Origin: Pseudomonadota bacterium
GTDB lineage: Bacteria; Pseudomonadota; Alphaproteobacteria; Rhizobiales; Xanthobacteraceae
Assembly (NCBI GenBank): GCA_023387735.1
Contig: JAEWHP010000012.1
Span: 310,001-374,000, forward strand
Reading direction: 5' to 3'
Length of the DNA stretch: 64,000 nt
Part shown: one piece after another, positions 50,117 through 58,114 of the stretch
How positions within the stretch are numbered: position 1 is the stretch's first letter
Layout of the letters: the number at the start of each line of letters is the position of its first letter
The notes under the pieces: model-generated
Databases searched by the model: none
What the model saw: the letters and a program-made list of their open reading frames with translations, nothing else
Told to the model about the DNA's origin: nothing
Position numbers and translations under genes: made by a program

Positions 50117-51004
50117 TCAGTTCCTGATGTCCATGGCGCTGCGCATGCCGTCGCTGAGCAGGTTGAAGCAGATCGACACCGCAAAGATCATGACGCCCGG
50201 CAGCGCTGCGACCCACGGGTTGACATAGATGGCGGTGCGCAGCGTGTTCAGCATCAGGCCCCATTCCGGCTCCGGCGGCTTGGTGCCGAGGCCGAGGAAT
50301 GAGAGGCCGGCGGCGAGGATCATCGACACCGAGATCAACCCCGTGGCGTAGACGAAGATCGGACCCAGCACGTTGCCGAGCATGTGGACGCGCATGATGG
50401 TGAAGGGACCGGCACCGGAGGCACGTGCGGCCTCGACGAAATCCATGTTGCGCACGCCGGTCGTCACGCTTTCCGCGACGCGGGTGATCTGCGGCACGAA
50501 CACGATCGTCAGCGACACGATGGAATTGACGATGCCCGCGCCCAGCGCACCCGAGATCGCAATCGCCAGCAGCACCGACGGAAAGGCGTAGAAAACGTCC
50601 ACCGTGCGCATGATCGCGGTGTTGAGCTTGCCGCCGACATAGCCAGCGACGAGCCCCAGCGAGGTGCCGATGATGAAGGCAAAGATCACGGGGAGGATGC
50701 CGATGATCAGCGACAGCCGGCCGCCATAGACCAGCCGCGCCAGCATGTCGCGGCCGAGTTCGTCGGTACCGAGCGGATAGTTCGGCGTGCCGATGTGGCG
50801 AAGCCTGCGGATCATCGAGCCCTGGTAGGGATCGGCGAGGCCGAGCCACGGCGCAAACAGCGCGGAAAGGAAGATCAGCATCAGGACGAAGGCGCAGGCC
50901 ATGGCGACCTTGTCGCGCGCAATGCGGCGGCCGACCGTCGCCCAATAGCCGCGGGCCTTGGTCGCGGGCGCGGCCTGTAGCGCAGTATCCGACATCACAG
51001 CCAT
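50117..51004 (-). CDS. Peptide-type ABC importer permease (OppC/DppC-like)
   Basis: A 295-residue inner-membrane permease with about six helices. The first is at residues 30-55 ('VAMACAFVLMLIFLSALFAP'), followed by the periplasmic 'MIRRLRHIGTPNYPLGTDELGRDMLARLVYGGRLSL', a hallmark of DppC/OppC proteins, and the ATPase-contact loop 'DFVEAARASGAGPFTIMRVHMLGN'. The ATG at 51004 begins two bases after the stop of the partner permease; the longer frame upstream overlaps that gene. Confidence 0.94.
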   Translation of the reverse strand: MAVMSDTALQAAPATKARGYWATVGRRIARDKVAMACAFVLMLIFLSALFAPWLGLADPYQGSMIRRLRHIGTPNYPLGTDELGRDMLARLVYGGRLSLIIGILPVIFAFIIGTSLGLVAGYVGGKLNTAIMRTVDVFYAFPSVLLAIAISGALGAGIVNSIVSLTIVFVPQITRVAESVTTGVRNMDFVEAARASGAGPFTIMRVHMLGNVLGPIFVYATGLISVSMILAAGLSFLGLGTKPPEPEWGLMLNTLRTAIYVNPWVAALPGVMIFAVSICFNLLSDGMRSAMDIRN

Positions 51005-51006
51005 GA

Positions 51007-51960
51007 TCAGCCCCGCTTGATGCGCGGATCGATTGCCGCTTGCACGATATCGACCAGCAGATTGAGCGTCACGAAGAACAGCGCCAGCACCAGGATCGTG
51101 CCCTGCAGCAGCGGAAGGTCGCGCTGGAAGATCGCCGAATTGAGCAGCAGGCCGGAGCCGGGCCACGAGAACACGGTCTCGATCAGGATCGAGCCGCCGA
51201 GCATGTAGCCGAGCTGCAGACCCATCACCGCAAGCGCGGTCGGCGCGGCGTTCTTGATGACGTGCTTGAACACGTCGAGTTCGCGCAGACCCTTGGCGCG
51301 CAGCGCCTCGACGAAGTCCTGCGAGAGGATGTCACCGGTCAGCGCCCGCACGGTGCGGGTGACGATGCCCATCGGGATCACCGAGGTCGTGATCGCGGGC
51401 AGGATGAGATATTTCATGTGCTCCCAGTCCCAGCCCCAGGCACCGGAGCCGCCAGGACCGGCGCCGACGGCAGGCAGCCAGTTGAGCTGAACCGAGAAGA
51501 TGATGACCATCACCATGCCGAGCCAGTAGTGCGGCACCGAGACGCCGGCGATCGCGATCGAAGTCGCAACCTTGTCGACCCATGTATCGCGGAAATAGCC
51601 GGCGATCAGGCCGAACAACAGCCCGAGCGTGAAGCCGATCAGGGCCGCGGCAATCGCCAGCGTCACGGTATTGCTGACCGCGCGCAACACTTCCGTCAGC
51701 ACAGGGCGGCCGGTGGCGATGGAGTTGCCGAGGTCGCCGTGGAGCGCGCGCCACATCCAGAGACCAAACTGGACCGGCAGCGGCCGATCGAAGCCGTAAG
51801 CCGTACGCATTTGTGCGGCGAGTTCCTGCGAAGCGTCCGCCGGCAACACCGCAACCAGGGGATCGCCGGGCGTGATGTGCACCAGCAGGAAGCACACCAG
51901 CGCCACGCTGAGCACGATCGGAATCACATAGACGATACGTCGGGCGATGTAGACGAGCAC
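51007..51960 (-). CDS. Peptide-type ABC importer permease (OppB/DppB-like)
   Basis: A 317-residue permease of the DppB type: N-terminal 'VYIARRIVYVIPIVLSVALVCFLLVHITPGDP', the hydrophobic series with 'WLGMVMVIIFSVQLNWLPAVGAG' and the ATPase-contact loop 'DFVEALRAKGLRELDVFKHVIKNAAP'. I chose a GTG at 51960 because DppB proteins start at this point; the longer frame runs through a repeat. The ribosome-binding site is a weak purine run (AAGAAGAAAAAG). A 214-base gap holding a repeat separates it from the binding-protein gene upstream. Confidence 0.9.
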   Translation of the reverse strand: MLVYIARRIVYVIPIVLSVALVCFLLVHITPGDPLVAVLPADASQELAAQMRTAYGFDRPLPVQFGLWMWRALHGDLGNSIATGRPVLTEVLRAVSNTVTLAIAAALIGFTLGLLFGLIAGYFRDTWVDKVATSIAIAGVSVPHYWLGMVMVIIFSVQLNWLPAVGAGPGGSGAWGWDWEHMKYLILPAITTSVIPMGIVTRTVRALTGDILSQDFVEALRAKGLRELDVFKHVIKNAAPTALAVMGLQLGYMLGGSILIETVFSWPGSGLLLNSAIFQRDLPLLQGTILVLALFFVTLNLLVDIVQAAIDPRIKRG

Positions 51961-51977
51961 GGGATTACTTTTTCTTC

Positions 51978-52155
51978 TTCCCTTCTCCCCCTGTGGGAGA
52001 AGGTGGCGCGCATTCATGCGCGCCGGATGAGGGGTTCTATCCGCGGAGATCGAAGGCCGTGATGAGAGATATCTATCCGCGGAGAGATACCCCTCACCCG
52101 TCTCGAATGAGCTTCGCTCATTCGATCCACCCTCTCCCACAAGGGGAGAGGGGAA
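51978..52155. repeat. Palindromic repeat, family D copy 3
   Basis: A long inverted repeat: CTCCCCCTGTGGGAGAAGG-type left end and CCACAAGGGGAGAGGGGAA-type right end, enclosing inner elements including a repeated TATCCGCGGAGA. It lies inside the importer operon between binding protein and permease and could lower transcription of the downstream genes relative to the binding protein. Confidence 0.8.
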
Positions 52156-52174
52156 GCGGGTTCGATGCCGATAC

Positions 52175-53833
52175 CTACGGCGCCAGCGTCACCGGCGAGA
52201 AGTCGACGAACCAGCTCTTCGGCTGCACGAAGCCCTTCACCTTCGGGCTCATGGCGCGCGGGGAGACGTCGTGGGCGACGTAGAGGAATGCCGCATCGTC
52301 CACCGAAGCCGCGTGCAGTTCGGCCAGCGCCGCATCACGCGCCGCCGGGTCGAAGGTCTGGCGCGCCTTGGTCACCAACTCGTCGAACTTGGGATTGTTG
52401 ATGAAACCCCAATTGTTCGAGACCGGAGGCGCCATCGACGACTGCAGGAAGCGAACCAGCGCGAAGAACGGGTCCATCGCCGCGTAGGTGACGTTGGTGG
52501 CGTTGGCGCCGTTGGCGGACGGATCCTTGGCGCCACGGCGCCAGTTGGTGAACAGCGTGTTCCACTCGATGACGTCGAGCTGAACGTCGAAGTAGCATTC
52601 GGCCAGCGCCTGCTGCAGATATTCGTTCATCGGCAAGGGCTGCATCTGGCCCGATCCCGATGCCGACGTCTGGGTCTTCACCGTCAGCTTCTTGCTCGGG
52701 CCGTAGCCCGCTTCCTGCATCAGCTTCTGCGCGGCCTTCAGGTCATACTTGATCTCGAAGGTCGGCTTGCCGCGCCAGGGATGACCGGGCTCGAACGTGC
52801 CGGTGGCCGGGACCATCAGGCCGGCGAGGAGACCATCCTTGAGGCCTTCGCGATCGATGCAGAGGTTGGCGGCCTTGCGGACACGGATGTCGTTCCAGGG
52901 CGAGCCTTCGATGCGCGAGAACTGCCACGGCCAGACGTGCGGTGACTCGTTGGCCTGCAGCTGGAAACCGCGCTGCTTGATTTCCTTGACCGCATCAGGC
53001 GCCGGCGCCTCGACCCAGTCGACCTGACCGGACAACAGCGCTGCGGTGCGGGCGTTGGCTTCCGGCATCGGCAGCAGCACCATCTTGTCGACCTTGGGCA
53101 CGCGGGCCTTGTCCCAATAGCCGTCGTTCTTGACCAGTTCGAGCCGTTCGCGCGGCGTGAACTTCGACATCTTCCACGGGCCGGTGCCCGAGGCATCCCT
53201 CGCGAATGCCGCCCAGGCGGCCTGCGATTTCGCCTTGGCGTCCGCGCCTTCGGCCTTGTCGAAGAACGCCTGCCACTTCGTCGGGCTGGCCATGAACAAA
53301 TTGGTCAGGTTGATCGGCAGGAAACTGTCCGGCTCCTTGGTGGTCAATTCCACCGTCATGTCGTCGATCTTTTTGGCGGAGGCCAGCGTCGGCATGCGCG
53401 AGGCGGTGACGCCGACCTGGCTGGCGTCGAACTGCGGCGCATCCTGCTTCAGCACCTTGTCGACGTTCCAGACCACGGCATCGGCATTGAACGACGAGCC
53501 GTCATGGAATTTGACGCCGGGGCGCAGCTTGAAGGTCCACTTCTTCTTGTCTGCGTCATCGACCTTCCACTCGGTCGCGAGCCCGGGAATCATCACGCTC
53601 GGCTTGGTAGCCGACGAGAGGTCCCATGCCGTCAGGCCGTCATACATGGTGAGGCCGGTGAAGCGGTTGCCCTCAAAGCCCTGATCGGGCTGGCCGAGGG
53701 TGCGCGGAATATCCGCCGCCGTCATGCCGATCCGCAGCACCGTTTCGGCGCTCGCCAGTTGCGGCAGCCCGACCACCAGCGCTGTCGCCAGCAGCCACGC
53801 GGTCGCTGTCTTCTTCGGTTTCTCGTTACGCAT
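52175..53833 (-). CDS. ABC importer substrate-binding protein (SBP family 5), copy 1
   Basis: A 552-residue periplasmic binding protein of the DppA/OppA family with a signal peptide (TATAWLLATALVVGLPQLASA, mature near 'ETVLRIGMT'). Typical family stretches include 'DGLTAWDL', 'WKVDDADKKKWTFKLRPGVKFHDGS', 'ARTAALLSGQVDWVEAPAPDAV' and 'WNDIRVRKAANLCIDREGL'. A TTG three codons earlier is possible, but the ATG at 53833 has AAGGGA at a suitable distance. A consensus sigma-54 promoter lies about 50 bases upstream. It is similar along its length to the divergent gene at 54032. Confidence 0.93.
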   Translation of the reverse strand: MRNEKPKKTATAWLLATALVVGLPQLASAETVLRIGMTAADIPRTLGQPDQGFEGNRFTGLTMYDGLTAWDLSSATKPSVMIPGLATEWKVDDADKKKWTFKLRPGVKFHDGSSFNADAVVWNVDKVLKQDAPQFDASQVGVTASRMPTLASAKKIDDMTVELTTKEPDSFLPINLTNLFMASPTKWQAFFDKAEGADAKAKSQAAWAAFARDASGTGPWKMSKFTPRERLELVKNDGYWDKARVPKVDKMVLLPMPEANARTAALLSGQVDWVEAPAPDAVKEIKQRGFQLQANESPHVWPWQFSRIEGSPWNDIRVRKAANLCIDREGLKDGLLAGLMVPATGTFEPGHPWRGKPTFEIKYDLKAAQKLMQEAGYGPSKKLTVKTQTSASGSGQMQPLPMNEYLQQALAECYFDVQLDVIEWNTLFTNWRRGAKDPSANGANATNVTYAAMDPFFALVRFLQSSMAPPVSNNWGFINNPKFDELVTKARQTFDPAARDAALAELHAASVDDAAFLYVAHDVSPRAMSPKVKGFVQPKSWFVDFSPVTLAP

Positions 53834-53883
53834 ATGCAGCAATCCCTTCTCGACTTGGGTGACTAATTCTTATGCAAAGGTAT

Positions 53884-53898
53884 GCAACGCCTGTGCCA
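53884..53898 (-). promoter_or_regulatory. Sigma-54 promoter of importer operon
   Basis: On the minus strand the sequence reads TGGCAC-AGGCG-TTGC, an exact match to the -24/-12 core with GG and GC ten bases apart, preceded by T and followed by A as in the consensus. Transcription would begin near 53872, giving a leader of about 39 bases before the ATG at 53833. RpoN-RNA polymerase needs an enhancer-binding protein. Confidence 0.85.
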
Positions 53899-53912
53899 AC
53901 GAAGGCCGTTTC

Positions 53913-53968
53913 GTGCGGGCGATTAGCCGCACAACTCACCGTGAGCACCCGTGGAAGCGGTACTTCCA
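53913..53968. promoter_or_regulatory. Three inverted repeats between divergent sigma-54 promoters
   Basis: GTGCGG-N8-CCGCAC (53913-53932), CTCAC-C-GTGAG (53935-53945) and TGGAAG-N5-CTTCCA (53952-53968) lie between the two -24 boxes. Any could bind an enhancer-binding protein or repressor. None matches the classical NtrC site TGCACC-N-GGTGCA. Confidence 0.45.
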
Positions 53969-53977
53969 TGCTCCTTT

Positions 53978-53992
53978 TGGCACCAAGCTTGC
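53978..53992 (+). promoter_or_regulatory. Sigma-54 promoter of second binding-protein gene
   Basis: TGGCAC-CAAGC-TTGC, an exact -24/-12 core with ten bases between GG and GC, preceded by T and followed by A. Transcription would start near 54004, 28 bases before the ATG. It mirrors the minus-strand promoter 80 bases to the left. Confidence 0.87.
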
Positions 53993-54031
53993 ATTTTTCG
54001 GCTCCGAACCCCGCACAACGGAGCTTAATTC

Positions 54032-55645
54032 ATGTGCATCCGAAATTCGATGCTTCTTGCTGCCACAGCGATCACCCTGGGACTTTCTGTTGGCTTGCAT
54101 ACAATCCCGGCGCAGGCAGAGAGCGTCGTACGCTACGGCATCTCGATGGCGGACATTCCGCTGACCACCGGCCAGCCCGACCGTGGCGCCGGCGCCTATC
54201 AGTTCTCGGCCTATACGATCTACGATCCGCTGGTCGCCTGGGAGATGGACGTCGCCGACCGGCCGGGCAAACTGGTGCCGGGCCTCGCCACCGAGTGGAA
54301 GGTTGACGACGCCGACAAGAAGAAATGGCGCTTCACCCTGCGCCAGGGGGTCAAGTTCCATGACGGCAGCGACTTCAATGCCGACGCGGTGATCTGGAAT
54401 CTGGACAAGGTGCTCAACGAAAAGGCACCGCAGTTCGACAAGCGCCAGAGCGCGCAGGTGAAAACCCGCCTGCCGTCGGTGGCGAGCTACGCCAAGGTCG
54501 ACGACAAGACCATCGAGATCACGACCAAGGCGGTCGATTCATTCTTCCCCTACCAGATGCTCTGGTTCCTGGTCTCCAGCCCCACGCAATATGAAAAACT
54601 CGGCAAGGACTGGGACAAGTTCGCCAGCCAGCCCTCGGGCACCGGACCGTTCAAGCTGACCAAGCTGGTGCCGCGCGAACTCGCCGAGCTCACCAAAAAC
54701 GCCGACTATTGGGACAAGAAGCGGATTGCGAAGGCCGACAAGATCGTGCTGATCCCGATGCCGGAGGCGCTGACCCGCACCAACGCGCTGCTGGCGGGCC
54801 AGGTCGATCTGATCGAGACGCCGGCGCCCGATGCGGTGCCGCAACTCAAATCCGCCGGCATGAAGATCGTCGACAACGTCACGCCGCATGTCTGGAATTA
54901 TCATCTGAGCGTCCTGCCCGGCTCGCCCTGGACCGACATCCGCCTGCGCAAGGCGCTCAATCTCGCGATCGACCGCGACGCCGTGGTCGGACTGATGAAC
55001 GGCCTGGCCAAACCCGCCAAGGGCCAGGTCGACCCGTCGAGCCCGTGGTTCGGCAAACCCTCATTCGAACTGAAATATGATGTCGCCGCGGCGAAGAAGC
55101 TGGTCCAGGAAGCCGGCTACTCCAAGGAGAAGCCCCTGAAGACGACCTTCATCATTGCGCAGGGCGGCACCGGACAGATGTTGTCGCTGCCGATGAACGA
55201 ATTCCTGCAGCAGAGCTTCAAGGAAATCGGCATCGAGATCGACTTCAAGGTGGTCGAGCTCGAGACGTTATATACCGCGTGGCGCAAGGGCGCGGCCGAC
55301 GAGATGAACGCCAATATCACCTCGAACAACATCGCCTATGTCACATCGGATCCGCTCTACGCCATCGTGCGCTTCTTCCACTCCGGCCAGATTGCACCTG
55401 TCGGCGTCAACTGGGGCGGCTACAAGAACCCGAAGGTCGATGCCCTGATCGACGAAGCCAAGCAGAACTTCGATGTCGCCAAACAGGATGAACTGCTGGC
55501 GCAGGCCCACGCCCAGATCGTCGACGACGCCACGCTGGTCTGGGTGGTGCACGATACCAACCCGCACGCGCTGTCGCCGAAGGTGAAGAAGTTCGTGCAG
55601 GCCCAGCACTGGTTTCAGGATCTGACGCAGATCGGGCTGGAGTGA
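54032..55645 (+). CDS. ABC importer substrate-binding protein (SBP family 5), copy 2
   Basis: A 537-residue periplasmic binding protein with a signal peptide (MLLAATAITLGLSVGLHTIPAQA; mature near 'ESVVRYGIS'). It aligns with the divergent copy: 'MADIPLTTGQPDRGAGAY', 'EWKVDDADKKKWRFTLRQGVKFHDGSDFNADAV', 'ALLAGQVDLIETPAPDAVPQL', 'SPWTDIRLRKALNLAIDRDAV'. No permease or ATPase follows, so it probably delivers ligand to the importer encoded at 46.4-52 kb, widening its substrate range. GGAG precedes the ATG by nine bases. It is driven by its own sigma-54 promoter. Confidence 0.93.
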   Translation: MCIRNSMLLAATAITLGLSVGLHTIPAQAESVVRYGISMADIPLTTGQPDRGAGAYQFSAYTIYDPLVAWEMDVADRPGKLVPGLATEWKVDDADKKKWRFTLRQGVKFHDGSDFNADAVIWNLDKVLNEKAPQFDKRQSAQVKTRLPSVASYAKVDDKTIEITTKAVDSFFPYQMLWFLVSSPTQYEKLGKDWDKFASQPSGTGPFKLTKLVPRELAELTKNADYWDKKRIAKADKIVLIPMPEALTRTNALLAGQVDLIETPAPDAVPQLKSAGMKIVDNVTPHVWNYHLSVLPGSPWTDIRLRKALNLAIDRDAVVGLMNGLAKPAKGQVDPSSPWFGKPSFELKYDVAAAKKLVQEAGYSKEKPLKTTFIIAQGGTGQMLSLPMNEFLQQSFKEIGIEIDFKVVELETLYTAWRKGAADEMNANITSNNIAYVTSDPLYAIVRFFHSGQIAPVGVNWGGYKNPKVDALIDEAKQNFDVAKQDELLAQAHAQIVDDATLVWVVHDTNPHALSPKVKKFVQAQHWFQDLTQIGLE

Positions 55646-55687
55646 GGGCGGTGAACCTGCTGCAAGCGCTCTCATGATCCAGGGATT

Positions 55688-55788
55688 CGTCATACTCCGC
55701 GAAGGCGGAGTATCCAGTACGCCGCGGCCTCTCGATGAAATAGCGAGAGCTCTGGATACTGGATCACCCGCCTTCGCGGGTGATGACG
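55688..55788. repeat. Palindromic repeat, family A copy 3
   Basis: Inverted repeat CGTCATACTCCGCGAAGGCG to CGCCTTCGCGGGTGATGACG with the core TCCAGTACGCCGCGG / CTGGATACTGGA, between the convergent binding-protein and cyclase genes. Confidence 0.85.
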
Positions 55789-55799
55789 ATTGCGGGTGA

Positions 55800-58028
55800 C
55801 TATTTCGTCAGCAGGGCGAAGGCGCCGTTCCAGTCCTGCGGCGGCGGGTTCTCGATGTAGCCGCGGATCCGCGCTTCATACAATCGATAGAGCAGTTCCA
55901 GCGTATTCGCCTCGTCGGTCTTGCGGCCGCGGGCGATGGCGGCCAGCGCTCCCTCCCAGTCGCGGCTGCGATAGCAGGCGAGCATCTCGATGGTCAGGTT
56001 GCGCAGCCGCTGGAAGCGGCCGGACTGCGCAGTGTCCTCGCGGCCGGCGATGGCGTAGATCACTTCCGGCTCCTTCTTGCCCTTCACCATGATGAAGTCG
56101 AGTTCAAGAATCGCGAACTTCTCCTTGACCGCGAGCGCGGTCCGCGAGCCGACGATGATCGGGAAGCCATACTCCTTCGATTGCCCCTCGAGGCGCGAGG
56201 CCAGATTGACGCTGTCGCCGAACACCGAGTAGTTGAACTTGAGATCGGATCCCATGTTGCCGACCACGCAGGTGCCGGTATTGAGCCCGATGCCGGCGTT
56301 GAGCGGAATGAACGGGCGCCCCTCTTCCTTGGCCTCCTGCTCGCGCGCCTGATTGAGCTCATCGATGCGCTCCAGCATGTCGAGCGCCGCATCGCACGCA
56401 TTGAGTTCGTGGCCCTTGTCATCGAGCGGCGCATTCCAGAACGCCATGATGGCGTCGCCCATGTATTTGTCGATATAGCCCTTGCGCGCGAGGATCGCGT
56501 TGGTGAGCGGCGTCAGGAAGCGGTTCATCAGCGCGGTGAGCCCCTGCGGGTCGCTCTTGTAGGTCTCCGAGATCGAGGTAAAGCCGCGCATGTCGGAGAA
56601 CATGATGGTCATCTCGCGCTCCTCGCCGCCGAGCACCAGCCTTTCCGGCGACTGTGCCAGCTGTTCGACCAGAACGGGCGACATGTATTGCGCGAAGGCG
56701 CCACGGATCTGCTTGCGCTGCTGCTGCTCGCGCACGAAGCTCGCAAAGATCAGCGTGAGATAGATCGCCGTCGTCGACAGCAGCGGATAGGTGAAATCGA
56801 TCAGCAGGCGGTGCTGCGTGTAGAAATACACCGACGTTCCGAGCATCACGGAAGCGAACGCAGCTCCGAGGGCGACCAGCGTGACCGGGCCGAACAGCGG
56901 CGCGAAAGCGATCACCAGCAGTCCGAACAGAATCGCGGTGGCGAACTCGACGGCGATGCCGTAGATCGGCGCCGAGATCACCTCGCCGGACAAGGTGGTC
57001 TCGAGCACCTGGGCATGGATTTCCACGCCGGGCATGGCGCGCGACACCGGCGTGGTCTTGATGTCGTTGAGGCCGACCGCCGAGGTGCCGATCAGCACCA
57101 GCTTGCCGGCGATCATGTCGGGGGCGACGTTCTTCTCCAGCACGTTGATCGCGGGGACATAGATCGAGGCATCGTTGCGGGCGTAATGGACCCAGAGCTG
57201 GCCGTTGTGGTCGGTCGGAATCTGGACACCCTTGATGCCGAGGCTCTTGATGCCGCCTTTCTCGGCCTTGATCAGGATCGTGCCGGACCCGGTGGCCACG
57301 CGCAGCATCTCGAAGGTCAGCGAAGGCATGGTCTGGCCCTGCGCCAGCATGATCATCGGCACCCGCCGCACGATACCGTCGCGCTCGGGCTTGATGGTGA
57401 ACAGGCCGCGTCCGGCAGCCGCATGCTCTAGCACCGGCACGTTACGCAACAGGCCGGGGAAATCGAACATGAAGCGCTGCGGTTCCTCGCCCAGCATCGC
57501 AAGCCCGGTGACCGGCAGCGTCTTGTCGATCGGCGCGATTTCCTCCGGCAGCCCGGATTCGCCGAGCACGACGCGGGAAGCCCTGATGGCGTCGGCAAAG
57601 ACCTCATCGTTGCTCGGCAACGCACGCAGCTTGGCGCGGGTTTCCTCGTCGAGATTGCGGAAAGTATCGGCCGCAAAGGCAGGGTTGAGGCGGTCGGGCT
57701 CCGAGAACACCGCGTCGAATGCGATCACGACCGCGCCGAGCCGGGTCAGCTCGGTGACGAGATCGGCGATCCGGGTGCGCGGCCATGGCCACTGCCCGAG
57801 CTTTTCCAGGCTCTTGTCGTCGATGTCGACGATGGTGACCGGCCTCTGCGTCTTCTGGCGGGGATCGACGCGCTGGAAAGCGTCAAAGGTCCTGACGCGA
57901 ATTTCCTCGACCGGTGCCGGATCGGCGACGCGCAGCGCGGCAAAGCCGATCAATAGCGCCAGGCACAGCAGCCGGTCATAGCCGATGCGCCGGTTGAACC
58001 ACCTTGGCAGAGCTCGAAATCGCTTCAT
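55800..58028 (-). CDS. CHASE2 domain adenylate/guanylate cyclase
   Basis: A 742-residue membrane cyclase. An N-terminal helix (about 16-34) is followed by an extracytoplasmic CHASE2 sensor domain (about 40-335, including 'VTIVDIDDKSLEKLGQWPWPRTRIADLVTEL' and 'GKLVLIGTSAVGLNDIKTTPVSRAMPGVEIHAQVLETTLSG'). About three closing helices lie at 345-430. The class III catalytic domain (465-650) carries 'EMTIMFSDMRGFTSISETY' (metal Asp), 'GDAIMAFWNAPLDDKGHE' (second Asp) and 'FNYSVFGDSVNLASRLEGQ'. It should make cyclic AMP (or GMP) in response to a periplasmic signal. It is transcribed in the same direction as the large surface protein upstream, 87 bases away. Confidence 0.94.
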   Translation of the reverse strand: MKRFRALPRWFNRRIGYDRLLCLALLIGFAALRVADPAPVEEIRVRTFDAFQRVDPRQKTQRPVTIVDIDDKSLEKLGQWPWPRTRIADLVTELTRLGAVVIAFDAVFSEPDRLNPAFAADTFRNLDEETRAKLRALPSNDEVFADAIRASRVVLGESGLPEEIAPIDKTLPVTGLAMLGEEPQRFMFDFPGLLRNVPVLEHAAAGRGLFTIKPERDGIVRRVPMIMLAQGQTMPSLTFEMLRVATGSGTILIKAEKGGIKSLGIKGVQIPTDHNGQLWVHYARNDASIYVPAINVLEKNVAPDMIAGKLVLIGTSAVGLNDIKTTPVSRAMPGVEIHAQVLETTLSGEVISAPIYGIAVEFATAILFGLLVIAFAPLFGPVTLVALGAAFASVMLGTSVYFYTQHRLLIDFTYPLLSTTAIYLTLIFASFVREQQQRKQIRGAFAQYMSPVLVEQLAQSPERLVLGGEEREMTIMFSDMRGFTSISETYKSDPQGLTALMNRFLTPLTNAILARKGYIDKYMGDAIMAFWNAPLDDKGHELNACDAALDMLERIDELNQAREQEAKEEGRPFIPLNAGIGLNTGTCVVGNMGSDLKFNYSVFGDSVNLASRLEGQSKEYGFPIIVGSRTALAVKEKFAILELDFIMVKGKKEPEVIYAIAGREDTAQSGRFQRLRNLTIEMLACYRSRDWEGALAAIARGRKTDEANTLELLYRLYEARIRGYIENPPPQDWNGAFALLTK

Positions 58029-58114
58029 GGCTGCGATTGTTCACCCAACTGGCGGCGTCAGACAAGCCGGAAGATGCATCGACATCGCGAAGCCGGCGCG
58101 CGATTGGCGAGACG

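Noticed and set aside
1808..55788. Intergenic palindromes considered as a CRISPR array or insertion-sequence ends
   Set aside because: Copies are scattered singly rather than in evenly spaced arrays, contain no spacers, and do not flank a transposase or show target duplications that I can see.
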